A DNA stretch of 41,740 nt from a virus. Made by a program: the position numbers and the translations under genes. Each line of letters opens with the position of its first letter. The stretch's first letter is position 1. The stretch is taken from IMG/VR virus record IMGVR_UViG_3300047554_000581, positions 1 through 41,740 of that record; one strand, 5' to 3'. Below are positions 1-8,956 of this stretch, piece after piece. The notes beneath the pieces were generated by a model. The model made no database searches, was not told the DNA's origin, and saw nothing but the letters and a program-made list of their open reading frames with translations.

Positions 1-2
1 TT

Positions 3-377
3 GCCGGTACTGATCGAAAAGATCGAGTTAATATACCGGTTGTTGAGTTTGATCCTTTGGTGAACGCACCAGCACCTCCTGATTGGCTCCCAAATGCGCA
101 TGCTATTAAAGAGTGGAATCGCCTAGCGCCAATACTTACTATTAATAAACTTTTGACTGAAGCTGACCTCGGTACTCTAGGGCAGCTCTGCGCACTACAT
201 GGGAAAATAGTACAGCTATATGCAGCTGGCGAGGCTCCCGGTGCCAGCATGGTCGGAACGCTTCGCACACTTCAAAATGATTTCGGCCTAAGCCCAGTTG
301 CTCGCGGTAAGGTTAGTCCTGCTGGTGGTATAACAGAGAAAACAAACCCTTTCGCAGGAAACGGGAAGCCGAAGTAA
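3..377 (+). CDS. terS: Terminase small subunit, P27-like (5' end missing)
   Basis: DNA-recognition subunit of the packaging motor. The frame is open from base 3 and the first visible residues (AGTDRKDRVN) match the conserved N-terminal part of P27-family small terminases, so the true start lies left of the window. The TTG at 57 would cut into the conserved region and is not a credible start. The body (KEWNRLAPIL, then a long helical segment, then a short charged tail) fits the family. It ends directly against the large terminase gene, the standard order. The family call rests on motif memory and on context. Confidence 0.8.
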   Translation, partial: AGTDRKDRVNIPVVEFDPLVNAPAPPDWLPNAHAIKEWNRLAPILTINKLLTEADLGTLGQLCALHGKIVQLYAAGEAPGASMVGTLRTLQNDFGLSPVARGKVSPAGGITEKTNPFAGNGKPK

Positions 378-2141
378 GTGACGAAAGACTATGTAAGCAT
401 TGCTATTGACTATGCAAAAGGCGCTGTTGCTGACAAGAAGCGCGCAAAGCATGGGAAGATGATCAGGCAGGCTGCTCAGAGGTTTTTGGATGACCTGAAG
501 CGTTCAAAAAAAAAGGATTGCAAGTTCTTTTTTGATGAGTGGCATGCTAACGACCCGTGCGACTTTATCGAAAAACTGCCGCATGTAGAGGGGAAGTGGG
601 ACACTGATAACATAGTTATGCACCCATCCCATATTTTCTTTGTTGTTCAGTTGTTTGGATTCCGCAAGAAACAATCAATTTATGTTCGCGGCTATAGCGA
701 GGATAACAAATTCTACCCGCGCCGCTACACATCCGCATTATTTGCAGTTGCACGTAAGAATGCCAAGTCAACACTAGCATCAAGTATCCTTAACTATTGC
801 CTTTGCTGTGAGCCTGAAGAGGGCGCGCAAGTGATAAGCGCTGCCACCACCTATGACCAAGCATCTATTATTTTCAAAGCATCAAAGGCACAGATAAATA
901 AAACACAAGAGCTGCGCGAATACTTTGGGCTTGAGGTTTGGGCTAAAGCTATTACACGTTTTGAAACAAACTCAAGCTACAAGGCATTGCACGCTAAAGC
1001 ATCTACCCAAGATGGACTAAACCCTTCACACGTTGGACTTGATGAGATTCATGCCCACAAAACTGCTGATCTTCTCAATGTTTTAACATCTGCCGCTGGT
1101 GCTCGCGCCAATCCGCTATGGCTTTACACAACAACAGAAGGCTATACAAATCCGGGGCCATGGGCTGAGATAAGAGCATTTGCTAAAAAGTTGTTATCTG
1201 GGTTGTTCAATGACGATGCCGACCATTTTCTAGTAGTTTTTTACGCTGTAGATGAGGATGATAAGCGCTTAAAAATAAAGGCAGATGATGAGTTTGACGA
1301 ATCATGCTGGATAAAAGCTAACCCGCTGATGGATGTAAACCCGCATTTATTGGCTGCTATTCGCCGCGAAGCCGTAGAAGCAAAACAAATGCCAAGTAAA
1401 TTGGCAGAGTTTCGAATTAAAAGGCTTAATCGGCCTGCATCAACAGCAGAAGGGTGGATTGATTTAACTAAATGGCAGGCATGTGGCGGATGGGTTGACT
1501 TAGAATTTTTGCGCGATTATCCATGTTATGGCGGGCTAGATCTTGCATCAACTACGGATATTGCGTCATTCAGAGTGGCTTGGAATCTTGATGGTGTAAT
1601 TTACACTACTGGCTTTAGGTGGGCGCCTGCATCTGCTGTTTCATTCAGAACAGAGCGCGGAACGGTTCCTTACGCATCGTGGGTTGAGACTGGCTTATTA
1701 AAACAGACTGATGGGGATGTTACTGATTATGATGTAATCGAAAAAGACATAACCGAATTTTGTGAAAACTTCAATATTCAGAATATAGGGTTCGACCCTT
1801 GGAACTCTTCAGATTTAGTCAATCGGTTAGTTGCAAAAGAAATACCGATGATAGAGTTTATTCAAGGCACAAAGTCATTTCATCCTGCAATGCAGGAATT
1901 GGAAAGGGCGTATATATCTGGTAAGCTTGCGCACGGAGGCGATCCTATACTTAACTGGTGCGCATCCAACATCATATCCCGCCGTGATCAAAATATGAAT
2001 ATGGCTCCCGACAAAAAACGATCCGCTGATAAGATAGATGATATGGTCGCATTACTTATGGCTGTTGGGGTTATGAACTCTGGCGAAGTAGAAGAAGAAA
2101 GTTTCTGGGGTAAATCAGGGGAATCCGATGGGAATATTTAG
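378..2141 (+). CDS. terL: Terminase large subunit (ATPase and nuclease)
   Basis: Motor ATPase and headful/cos nuclease of DNA packaging, acting at the portal vertex. The 587-residue length is typical of the Terminase_1 family. The N-terminal ATPase has a Walker A-like segment at about residues 124-133 (VARKNAKSTL) and a Walker B with catalytic Glu at 218-225 (HVGLDEIH). The C-terminal RNase H-like nuclease shows the expected acidic residues near D388 (GGLDLAS), D473 (GFDPWN) and D554/D555 (KIDDMVAL). The start is GTG at 378, immediately after the terS stop, and the 3' end overlaps the portal gene by 14 bases. Confidence 0.95.
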   Translation: MTKDYVSIAIDYAKGAVADKKRAKHGKMIRQAAQRFLDDLKRSKKKDCKFFFDEWHANDPCDFIEKLPHVEGKWDTDNIVMHPSHIFFVVQLFGFRKKQSIYVRGYSEDNKFYPRRYTSALFAVARKNAKSTLASSILNYCLCCEPEEGAQVISAATTYDQASIIFKASKAQINKTQELREYFGLEVWAKAITRFETNSSYKALHAKASTQDGLNPSHVGLDEIHAHKTADLLNVLTSAAGARANPLWLYTTTEGYTNPGPWAEIRAFAKKLLSGLFNDDADHFLVVFYAVDEDDKRLKIKADDEFDESCWIKANPLMDVNPHLLAAIRREAVEAKQMPSKLAEFRIKRLNRPASTAEGWIDLTKWQACGGWVDLEFLRDYPCYGGLDLASTTDIASFRVAWNLDGVIYTTGFRWAPASAVSFRTERGTVPYASWVETGLLKQTDGDVTDYDVIEKDITEFCENFNIQNIGFDPWNSSDLVNRLVAKEIPMIEFIQGTKSFHPAMQELERAYISGKLAHGGDPILNWCASNIISRRDQNMNMAPDKKRSADKIDDMVALLMAVGVMNSGEVEEESFWGKSGESDGNI

Positions 2142-3345
2142 TTTATTTTCACCCAGCAAAAAATCCAATAGCATGGATGTTCTTCGCGCCATTTTAGAAG
2201 GCTCAAAAAGCGCATCGGGAAAAAGCGTAACTTATAACACCGCCTTGCAAGTATCGGTTGTATCTGCATGCACGCGTGTAATCGGCGAAGGTATAGCCCA
2301 AGTTCCTCTAAAGCTAATGCAAGCATCTGCGGACGGAAAATCAAGAACTCCTGCCAAGAAGCATCCCCTTTATGAGATTTTGGCTCACAAGCCAAACGAC
2401 TGGCAAACCAGTTTTGAATATCGCGAAACCATTGCCATGCACCTTGTGCTTACCGGCAATCATATGTCATTTATTAATAGATCTTCGCGCCTTGGTATTA
2501 TGGAGCTTATCCCTTTTACACCGGGTTCTGTTAAGGTTATACGCAAGGATAACTACGAATTAGAATATGAAGTAACAGCAGATAACGGCGAAAAGCAGAA
2601 ATTTCCAGCTGAATCTATATGGCATATAAAGGGTCCATCTTGGAATTCTTGGCTTGGCTTGGATGCTGTTAGAATCGCTCGCGATGCAATCGGGTTGGCG
2701 ATGTCAACAGAAGAATCTCAAGCAACAATGCAGAAAAATGGCATTAGGGCTAGTGGGATTTATTCTGTAGATGGGACGCTGAAGGATGACCAATATAAAG
2801 CACTTAAAAAATGGATCGACGACAACATAACCGGCTCTGCAAAAACTGGTGAAGTTGTTCTTTTGGATCGAAATGCCAAATTTACGCAGACTTCAATGAC
2901 TGGTATAGACGCTCAATTGCTTGAGACTCGGCGCTATCAGGTCGAGGAAATATGCAGATTTTTTCGCGTAAACCCTATCATGGTTGGGGCTGAATCTAAA
3001 AACACTACCTATGCTAGTGCTGAGCAGATGTTTTTGGCGCATGTTGTGCACTGTTTGTCACCTTGGTATACTCGGATAGAGCAATCTATTGATGCAAATT
3101 TGCTGACTAAGGAAGAGCGAGAAGGCGGATTATATTCAGCCTTCATTGATGAAGGATTGTTGCGCGGATCAATGCTAAATAAGAAAGATGTTATCCTTGG
3201 ATATGTATCTGGCGGCGTAATGAGCAAAAACGAAGCAAGAAATCTTTTAGATATGAATCCAGACAGCGACCCACGGTCAGATTTAATATGGCCTACCGAA
3301 AACACCACTAATAATGGGGTAACAAATGACAATCCAGCGCCGTGA
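2128..3345 (+). CDS. Portal protein, HK97 gp3-like
   Basis: Forms the dodecameric ring at one capsid vertex, through which DNA enters and to which the tail attaches. The 405-residue length and sequence features (TYNTALQVSVVSACTRVIGEG near the N terminus, FFRVNPIMVGAESKNTTYAS in the middle, a Pro/Asn-rich tail) are typical of Phage_portal (HK97 type). The start is ATG at 2128 with an AGGGGA ribosome site inside the end of terL. It overlaps the protease gene by 20 bases, which suggests translational coupling. Confidence 0.93.
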   Translation: MGIFSLFSPSKKSNSMDVLRAILEGSKSASGKSVTYNTALQVSVVSACTRVIGEGIAQVPLKLMQASADGKSRTPAKKHPLYEILAHKPNDWQTSFEYRETIAMHLVLTGNHMSFINRSSRLGIMELIPFTPGSVKVIRKDNYELEYEVTADNGEKQKFPAESIWHIKGPSWNSWLGLDAVRIARDAIGLAMSTEESQATMQKNGIRASGIYSVDGTLKDDQYKALKKWIDDNITGSAKTGEVVLLDRNAKFTQTSMTGIDAQLLETRRYQVEEICRFFRVNPIMVGAESKNTTYASAEQMFLAHVVHCLSPWYTRIEQSIDANLLTKEEREGGLYSAFIDEGLLRGSMLNKKDVILGYVSGGVMSKNEARNLLDMNPDSDPRSDLIWPTENTTNNGVTNDNPAP

Positions 3346-3970
3346 TTTTGCTTTTGAGGTTAAGGAGATTTCCGAGTCTGGTTCATTTTCTGGCTATGGC
3401 TCTGTTTTTGGAGTGGTCGATTCCTACAATGAAATAGTAGCCCAAGGGGCGTTTAAGGATTCATTGGCCGCACACAAAGCAAAAAATACTATGCCAGCTA
3501 TGCTTTGGCAGCATAGAAGTTCAGAGCCAATGGGTGTATTCACAAAAATGGAAGAGGATAGCGTTGGCTTGTTTGTCGAAGGCCAGATTGCTATGAAGAC
3601 ACAGCGCGGCGCAGAGGCTTACGAGCTTCTTAAAATGCGTGCAATTAGCGGCCTTTCTATTGGTTTTGTGCCAAGAAACGAAACACGCGACAAGGTTACC
3701 GGAATAACCACCCTTACAGCTGTTGATCTTTGGGAAACTTCGCTGGTTACGTTTCCTGCTAATGATGCAGCCAGAGTACAGGGCGTTAAAAATGTTGAAA
3801 TGATTTCCGATTTACGCAGTGCAGAAAAATATCTAAGAGATTTAGGTATGTCTCGCGCTGAATCAGTGGCTTTTATAAGCCGAGTAAAAAGTCTTGGCCA
3901 GAGTGATTCTGATGAGGACGGTTTACAGTTGTTAACTGACGCGTTATCGCGTCGAAACTTTAAATCTTAA
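3326..3970 (+). CDS. Prohead maturation protease, HK97 gp4-like (S78)
   Basis: Serine protease that cleaves the scaffold-like delta domain of the capsid protein during prohead maturation and then digests itself. The 214-residue protein opens with FSGYGSVFGVVDSYNEIV, diagnostic of the S78/U35 family. The catalytic His is in MLWQHRSSEPMG (H63) and the catalytic Ser is in AISGLSIGF (probably S111). The WETSLVTFPAN segment near residue 140 is also conserved. It sits between portal and capsid as in HK97. Confidence 0.93.
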   Translation: MTIQRRDFAFEVKEISESGSFSGYGSVFGVVDSYNEIVAQGAFKDSLAAHKAKNTMPAMLWQHRSSEPMGVFTKMEEDSVGLFVEGQIAMKTQRGAEAYELLKMRAISGLSIGFVPRNETRDKVTGITTLTAVDLWETSLVTFPANDAARVQGVKNVEMISDLRSAEKYLRDLGMSRAESVAFISRVKSLGQSDSDEDGLQLLTDALSRRNFKS

Positions 3971-3983
3971 TGCAGAGGTTACT

Positions 3984-5192
3984 ATGGATCTTAAGCAAAT
4001 TGCTGAAACTATAGAATCCCAAGGTAAAGCTTGGGGCGAGTTTCAAAAAACGAATGATGAATTACTGAAAGCAAAAGCTGACGGTAAATCTGTAAGTGAT
4101 TTACAGGCAAAACTTGATTTGATCAATTCTGATCTTAACAAGTTCAGCTCAACTCTTGCCGAAATTGAGAAAAAATCAGGCCGCCCAAACAGCCAAAGTG
4201 ATATGACTCAAGAGCAAGAAGAGCACAAGAAGGCTTTTAATATGTTCTTGCGCAAAGGCAATGATTCTGGATTGCATGAGATTCAGAAAAAAGCCATGAA
4301 CTCTATATCTGATCCTGATGGCGGTTATTTGGTATTGCCTGAAATGGATATGATGATTGATCGTGTCGCTCCAACCATTAGCTCAATGTTTCGATTGGCA
4401 AATGTTGTAACTATCGGCACTAACCAGTGGAAAAAATTGGTTAAAACTTCTGGTCTTGCCATGCGTCGTGTTGATGATGGTGCAACTGGTGGCGAAACCG
4501 ATAATCCAAATTATGCAGAAATCAAAATTGATGTGTTTACTGCTGAGGTTGAACCTTGGGTATACAATGAAACTCTTGAAGATTCATTTGTAAATCTTGA
4601 GGCTGATCTAGCAGCAGAGGCGGCAATTGGCTTCTCTGAAGGCGCTGGCGTTGAATTTATCAGCGGTAATGGCGTTGGAAAATCTCGCGGCATCACAGCT
4701 TACAATAACGTAGCCAACTCATCTTATGCATGGGGCAGTGTAGGTTATATTGCGTCTGGAGCTGCTGGTGCATTTGCTGCATCCGCTCCGTCTGACAAGA
4801 TTATCCAGCTTCAGCATTCTTTGAAAGCTCAGTATCGCCCCGGTGCGGTATTTTTGACTAACGACACCACCCTCGGTGTTATGCGTCAAATGAAAGATGG
4901 CTCAGGTTCGTACTATCTGTGGAATCCTGATCCTGCTGCCGGATTTGGTGGTCGTTTCCTTGGTTCTCCTGTTGAGATTGATGACAACATGGCAAACATT
5001 GGGGCTGGCACCTATTCATTGGCGTACGGTAACTTCAAGCGCGGATATACCATTGTTAATCGTGCTGGAACTACCATCATTCGTGATAATATCACTGCAA
5101 AAGGCAAAACGAAGTTTAACTTCCGTCGCCGTTTTGGTGCTGGCATCACCAATTACGAAGCAATTAAGCTGATGAAGTTTGCAACGTCGTAA
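3984..5192 (+). CDS. Major capsid protein, HK97 fold
   Basis: Builds the icosahedral head. The first roughly 100 residues are charged and helical (predicted coiled coil), matching the delta scaffold domain that the upstream protease removes. The HK97-fold shell domain begins around the SISDPDGGYLVLPEMD segment. Length (402 aa) and gene order fit Phage_capsid. The start is ATG at 3984 behind an AGAGGTT ribosome site. A terminator-like hairpin follows the gene, which may set high expression of the capsid mRNA relative to downstream genes. Confidence 0.94.
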   Translation: MDLKQIAETIESQGKAWGEFQKTNDELLKAKADGKSVSDLQAKLDLINSDLNKFSSTLAEIEKKSGRPNSQSDMTQEQEEHKKAFNMFLRKGNDSGLHEIQKKAMNSISDPDGGYLVLPEMDMMIDRVAPTISSMFRLANVVTIGTNQWKKLVKTSGLAMRRVDDGATGGETDNPNYAEIKIDVFTAEVEPWVYNETLEDSFVNLEADLAAEAAIGFSEGAGVEFISGNGVGKSRGITAYNNVANSSYAWGSVGYIASGAAGAFAASAPSDKIIQLQHSLKAQYRPGAVFLTNDTTLGVMRQMKDGSGSYYLWNPDPAAGFGGRFLGSPVEIDDNMANIGAGTYSLAYGNFKRGYTIVNRAGTTIIRDNITAKGKTKFNFRRRFGAGITNYEAIKLMKFATS

Positions 5193-5207
5193 TACGCTGT
5201 AAAAACT

Positions 5208-5232
5208 GGCCGTGTAAAAGCGGCCTTTTATT
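5208..5232 (+). terminator. Intrinsic terminator-like hairpin after capsid gene
   Basis: A GGCCG arm (5208-5212), 8-base loop and CGGCC arm (5221-5225) are followed by TTTTATT. The stem is short (5 bp), so partial termination is most likely. A second small hairpin (GGCGC 5242-5246 with GCGCC 5254-5258) lies just ahead of the next ribosome site. Confidence 0.55.
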
Positions 5233-5271
5233 AAACTTGAAGGCGCCAAGCTTGCGCCGAGGACGTTAAAA

Positions 5272-5703
5272 ATGCGTGATTTGCACAACAAAATCCGCAC
5301 CAAAACTGTAATCTCTCCGATTGCAATTGGTGCAAATGCTACAAAAAGTGGTGTTGTTATTGATCGACAAGGCTATGGTGCTGTTGAATTTATCGCATCT
5401 TATGGTGCGGTTACCACAACTGGCACTGTTGTTACTTTGGTGGTTAAAGAAGGTGATGCAACTGGAAGTTTAACTTCTGTTGCCGATACTGACTTGCTCG
5501 GTACTGAGGCATTGGCAAGTTTGCCTGCTGCAACTCCGCGCACATCTGGTACAACTAAAGAAGTTACAAAGCGTATCGGCTATACCGGCCTGAAGCGTTA
5601 TGTAACTGTTAATGCTGTATCAACTGGTGTTACTTCTGTCGGATGCGTAGGTGTTCTTGCTGTTCTAGCTGCACCAGATTTGGCACCGCAGGATAACCCA
5701 TAA
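5272..5703 (+). CDS. Small virion-associated protein downstream of capsid
   Basis: 143 residues, rich in Val, Thr, Ala and Gly, and predicted all-beta, with conserved stretches such as VVIDRQGYGAVEFIASYG and TVVTLVVKEGDATGSL. I recall proteins of this type as common in proteobacterial prophages directly after an HK97-type capsid gene, usually left unnamed. Position and composition suggest a head decoration or other structural role, which is inference. It is preceded by a GAGGA ribosome site and by the hairpins after the capsid gene, and may be translated from a separately stabilised mRNA. Confidence 0.6.
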   Translation: MRDLHNKIRTKTVISPIAIGANATKSGVVIDRQGYGAVEFIASYGAVTTTGTVVTLVVKEGDATGSLTSVADTDLLGTEALASLPAATPRTSGTTKEVTKRIGYTGLKRYVTVNAVSTGVTSVGCVGVLAVLAAPDLAPQDNP

Positions 5704-5771
5704 TAGAATTAGGGCGGATCTCATCCATCCGTCGCCGTGAAACTCGGCTCTATTTCGGATGAGGAAATAAA

Positions 5772-6608
5772 ATGAACAATAAAATATTAGAAATTAAAGG
5801 TGTAGATTCTCAAGATGTTTTTAGCGGTCAAGCTATTAATGATTTGGCGTCTAAAATTCATGAAATTAATTCAGAATCGCCAGAAAAAAAACATATAGCA
5901 ATTCTAGGACTTGGACCATCTGTAGATCAGTATCTTGATATTGTAAAAAGACAGGGTGGTCGTAGTAAATTCTGTGATGAGGTATGGGCAATAAACGCGC
6001 TTGGCGATGTTTTTGATTGCGACCTAATTTTTCATATGGATGATGTAAGAATACAAGAAATACGCGCTAATGCAGCGCCAGAATCAAATATAGCGGCAAT
6101 GGTTGAGTGGTTAAAAACCACAGAAACACCAGTAATGACAAGCAGGGCGCATGAAAATTACCCTAACTTGGTGGAATTTCCGCTTGAAGATGTTCTTAAT
6201 ACACTTGGATTAGATTATTTTAATTCTACCGCTGCTTATGCGGTTGCTTATGCGATTTATGTGGGCGCTACAAAGATTTCAATTTTTGGCATGGATTTTA
6301 CCTACGAGAATGTTCATCACGCTGAAAAAGGGCGTGCTTGTGTTGAATTTTGGATAGGTCAGGCTCATGCTCGCGGAATTGAGATATGCACTCCTAAAAA
6401 TACTACACTTTTGGATGCAAATATTGAAAGACAGGCTCGCCTATACGGTTATGATACGCTTGACGTCGAGTTTAATATTCAAGAGGATGGTGATCTTAAG
6501 TTAAAGTTCACTCCGCGAGAAAGGTTGCCTAGTGCGGAAGAGATAGAAAAAGCTTATAATCATGCATCACCTATTAACGAGCAGCATTTAATACCGAGGT
6601 CGTCATGA
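5772..6608 (+). CDS. Rossmann-like putative glycosyltransferase (DUF115/sialyltransferase-like)
   Basis: 278 residues. An N-terminal nucleotide-binding-like motif (ILGLGPSVDQYL, about residues 44-55) is followed by DEVWAINALGDVFDCDLIFHMDD and, after residue 155, by a second conserved block (AAYAVAYAIYVGATKISIFGMDFTY). This pattern resembles the DUF115/MptE-like and CST-type sialyltransferase superfamily, in which the GxGPS loop and GxDF motif sit near the nucleotide-sugar site. It lies within the head module, between capsid and connector genes, and shares its stop with the next start. A role in decorating a virion protein is inference. The substrate cannot be read from sequence. Confidence 0.5.
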   Translation: MNNKILEIKGVDSQDVFSGQAINDLASKIHEINSESPEKKHIAILGLGPSVDQYLDIVKRQGGRSKFCDEVWAINALGDVFDCDLIFHMDDVRIQEIRANAAPESNIAAMVEWLKTTETPVMTSRAHENYPNLVEFPLEDVLNTLGLDYFNSTAAYAVAYAIYVGATKISIFGMDFTYENVHHAEKGRACVEFWIGQAHARGIEICTPKNTTLLDANIERQARLYGYDTLDVEFNIQEDGDLKLKFTPRERLPSAEEIEKAYNHASPINEQHLIPRSS

Positions 6609-6814
6609 CAAAGTGCGAAATTTTAAAGGATTTCACCGGTTCTCAAGATGGTATTTTTGCAACCGATTTCACGGCTGGTGAAATTGCTGATTTATCTGAT
6701 TATCTGATGGGTTGTATTGATAAATCATGGGTAAAAGTTATATCTCAAAAAAACGCCGCAGAAATATCGAATAAAGCAGTAATAACCGATGGCAAAAATG
6801 GCGGTAAAAAATGA
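6605..6814 (+). CDS. Small hypothetical protein in head module
   Basis: 69 residues, not recognised. Its start overlaps the stop of the putative glycosyltransferase gene (ATGA) and its stop overlaps the connector gene start, so it is part of a tightly coupled operon. The sequence begins with CEILKDFTGSQDGIFATDFTAGEIADLSD, resembling small phage proteins that accompany head-completion genes. The C terminus is Lys/Gly-rich. No membrane segment or signal peptide is visible. Confidence 0.6.
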   Translation: MTKCEILKDFTGSQDGIFATDFTAGEIADLSDYLMGCIDKSWVKVISQKNAAEISNKAVITDGKNGGKK

Positions 6815-7380
6815 CATTTGTTGTTGCTACCGCGCCAGCAGAAGAACCGGTAACTGTTGCCGAGGTAAAGACTCAGGCAAGGATTTCTGGTTCTGCTAGC
6901 GACACTGAGCTTGCGGCAATGATAAAGGCTGCGCGGCAATATGCAGAGGCAGAGCTTGGTCGGTGGATAATTACGCAGACAATAGATGCTTATTTTGATT
7001 CGTTTCCAGAGTATTTTTTGCTTCCACCATTGCAGTCTGTTACATCAATAACCTATGTGGATTCAAATGGCGATACTCAGACGCTTGATTCAAGCCTGTA
7101 TCGTGTAGATAGCAAGTCTATTCCTGCGCGAATAAGTGTCGCTAGCGGTGTTTCATGGCCATCAACTGATGATGTTACAAATGCAGTTACTGTTAGATTT
7201 GTTGCAGGGTATGGCTCTGCCTCCGCTGTTCCTGAGTGCATAAAGCAATGGATAAAAATCAGAGTTGATCATTATTACGATAATAGGGGCGCGAATGTTG
7301 TCGGATCATCTGTTGTTCAGTTTGACCGAAGCTACATTGATGGCCTTTTAGATCCTGAGAGGATGTGGGCTAGAACATGA
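6811..7380 (+). CDS. Head-tail connector (phiE125 gp8/HK97 gp6-like)
   Basis: Adaptor ring that binds under the portal once DNA is packaged. The N-terminal motif EPVTVAEVKTQARISGSASDTELAAMIKAARQYAE is characteristic of the gp6-like family (phiE125 gp8 type), with a beta-rich C-terminal half ending in a typical segment (RVDHYYDNRGANV). Length 189 residues. It overlaps both neighbours by four bases. Confidence 0.87.
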   Translation: MTFVVATAPAEEPVTVAEVKTQARISGSASDTELAAMIKAARQYAEAELGRWIITQTIDAYFDSFPEYFLLPPLQSVTSITYVDSNGDTQTLDSSLYRVDSKSIPARISVASGVSWPSTDDVTNAVTVRFVAGYGSASAVPECIKQWIKIRVDHYYDNRGANVVGSSVVQFDRSYIDGLLDPERMWART

Positions 7381-7709
7381 CGTACAGATCAGGCGAGCTA
7401 GATCAGCTAATTACCATCAAGCGCGAGCAGTTGTCTGATGATGGCATGGGCGGGCAAGAGCTAACGCTGACTGATTTAGCTGTAGATGTATGGGCAAAAG
7501 TAAGACCTATGTCGGGCGGTGAGTCGCAAAGATTCGATCAGTTAAACGCAACAATGACAAACACATTTGTCGTGCGTTATCGCGATGATGTGCGCGAATA
7601 TGATCGAATAGTTTGGGGTGGTGAAGAATATAATATTCGCGCAATTCAAAAAGCAGGATCGCGTGATCTTTACACTGTTATGATGGCAGAGCGAGGCGTC
7701 GCACAATGA
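7377..7709 (+). CDS. Head closure / head-tail joining protein
   Basis: 110 residues with the family pattern RSGELDQLITIKREQ, then VWAKVRPMSGGE and FVVRYRDDVREYDRIVWGGEEYNIRAI. This matches the SPP1 gp16/HK97 gp7-type head-tail joining proteins (small SH3-like beta barrels). It seals the connector after packaging. The ATGA overlap with the connector gene and the order connector, closure, tail completion support the call. Confidence 0.88.
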   Translation: MTYRSGELDQLITIKREQLSDDGMGGQELTLTDLAVDVWAKVRPMSGGESQRFDQLNATMTNTFVVRYRDDVREYDRIVWGGEEYNIRAIQKAGSRDLYTVMMAERGVAQ

Positions 7710-8146
7710 CCATTAGCATAACTGGCGTTGATGAAGTAAAAGATATTCTCAACAATATTGCGCCACGTCATGCAAGAAACCTAATGCGGGCAACCATACA
7801 AAGTATTGCCAGCACAATAGCGCAAGATGCGAAAGCAAACGCGCCAAAAGATACCGGTACTCTGATTAAAGCGATTAAAGCAAAAAGGAAAAAATCGCAT
7901 CCTGATAAGCCTATCAGCGATGTTGTGATTGAGAGCGGGAAAGGCGTTAAATACGACGCATTTTACTGGCGATTTGTAGAGCATGGAACTGGCGGGGATA
8001 ATCCACAACCAGAGCGCCCATTTATTAGACCTGCTGCTGATAGAGTCAGGTCAAATTTTAAGGCCATTTTAACTGAAGAATTTGGCAAAAAATTAGAGAA
8101 AGCTCTGGAAAGAGAAGGCAAGAAGAGAGCTAAAAATGGGATATGA
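7706..8146 (+). CDS. Tail completion protein, HK97 gp10-like
   Basis: 146 residues. The segment DAKANAPKDTGTLIKAIKAKR followed by FYWRFVEHGTGGDNPQPERPFIRPAAD is the signature of the HK97 gp10 family. These proteins cap or terminate the tail tube for joining to the head. The Lys-rich C terminus overlaps the next gene by 11 bases. Confidence 0.92.
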   Translation: MTISITGVDEVKDILNNIAPRHARNLMRATIQSIASTIAQDAKANAPKDTGTLIKAIKAKRKKSHPDKPISDVVIESGKGVKYDAFYWRFVEHGTGGDNPQPERPFIRPAADRVRSNFKAILTEEFGKKLEKALEREGKKRAKNGI

Positions 8147-8543
8147 AACGGCTGTACAGCAAGCTGTGTATGACAAATTAAGCGCAGACACCGCCGTTAC
8201 CTCATTAGTTGAAGGGATTTTTGATTCTGTGCCACAAGGTCAGGCATACCCCTATATAACTATTGGGGAAGATGTGCATACTGAGTGGGATACCGCAACT
8301 ACCGATGGCAGTAGTTGCAGCATAAGCATTCATGTTTGGTCTAGGGCTGGACAAAAAAGAGGAAGAATGCAAACAAAAGAAATACAAGGTGCAATATATG
8401 AATCATTGCATAAACAAGAATTATCGCTGACCGGCTGGGATTTTGTCGGCGTCGATTGTGAAACGTCTAGTAGTTTTGTAGATCAAGACGGTTTAACTAG
8501 GCATGGCGTGCAAATTTTTAGAATTTTAATCGAGAGGGCTTAA
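8136..8543 (+). CDS. Tail terminator/completion protein, DUF3168
   Basis: 135 residues matching the DUF3168 pattern: N-terminal helix ending in VEGIFDSVPQGQAYPYITIGEDVHTEWDT, then the beta strand ISIHVWSR and a helix KEIQGAIYESLH. This family occupies the tail-terminator position in lambda- and SPP1-like phages. Its start lies inside the end of the gp10-like gene, suggesting coupling. Confidence 0.87.
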   Translation: MGYETAVQQAVYDKLSADTAVTSLVEGIFDSVPQGQAYPYITIGEDVHTEWDTATTDGSSCSISIHVWSRAGQKRGRMQTKEIQGAIYESLHKQELSLTGWDFVGVDCETSSSFVDQDGLTRHGVQIFRILIERA

Positions 8544-8545
8544 TC

Positions 8546-8932
8546 ATGGCTGGTGACGTAGGTAGACTTACACTTGTTAAAAAGAATGCCGTAACTCTTT
8601 TGGGGTTACGTACTGCCACGCTGTCATGGTCTGGCGAATCAATCAATCTCACTTCTGGTGAGGATGATGGTTATCAGTTGTTAGCCGAGGCTTCAGGCGA
8701 GGAATCCCTAAGCCTTGCTATCGAAGGCATTGCTAAAGATGCGGTCGTTCGCGCTATTGTTCTTGGCGGTGCTGCGCGATTGATGACTGACATTACAATC
8801 GAGCTATACGATGGCGCTGTAATTTCTGGCGACTTCAGAATCTCTAGTTTTGAAGAAGGATCACCATACAACGATGCGGTGACGTTTTCTGCTACACTAG
8901 AATCTTCTGGTGAGTGGACATACACGCCGTAA
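8546..8932 (+). CDS. Major tail tube protein (TP901-1-like)
   Basis: 128 residues. The opening AGDVGRLTLVKKNAVTLLGLRTATLSWSGESINLT resembles the TP901-1 major tail protein family, which polymerises as hexameric rings round the tape measure. The start has a GAGAGGG ribosome site seven bases upstream. The position just before the chaperone pair and tape measure supports the assignment. Confidence 0.82.
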   Translation: MAGDVGRLTLVKKNAVTLLGLRTATLSWSGESINLTSGEDDGYQLLAEASGEESLSLAIEGIAKDAVVRAIVLGGAARLMTDITIELYDGAVISGDFRISSFEEGSPYNDAVTFSATLESSGEWTYTP

Positions 8933-8956
8933 TTTCAAAACTAATCGGGTAATTTT

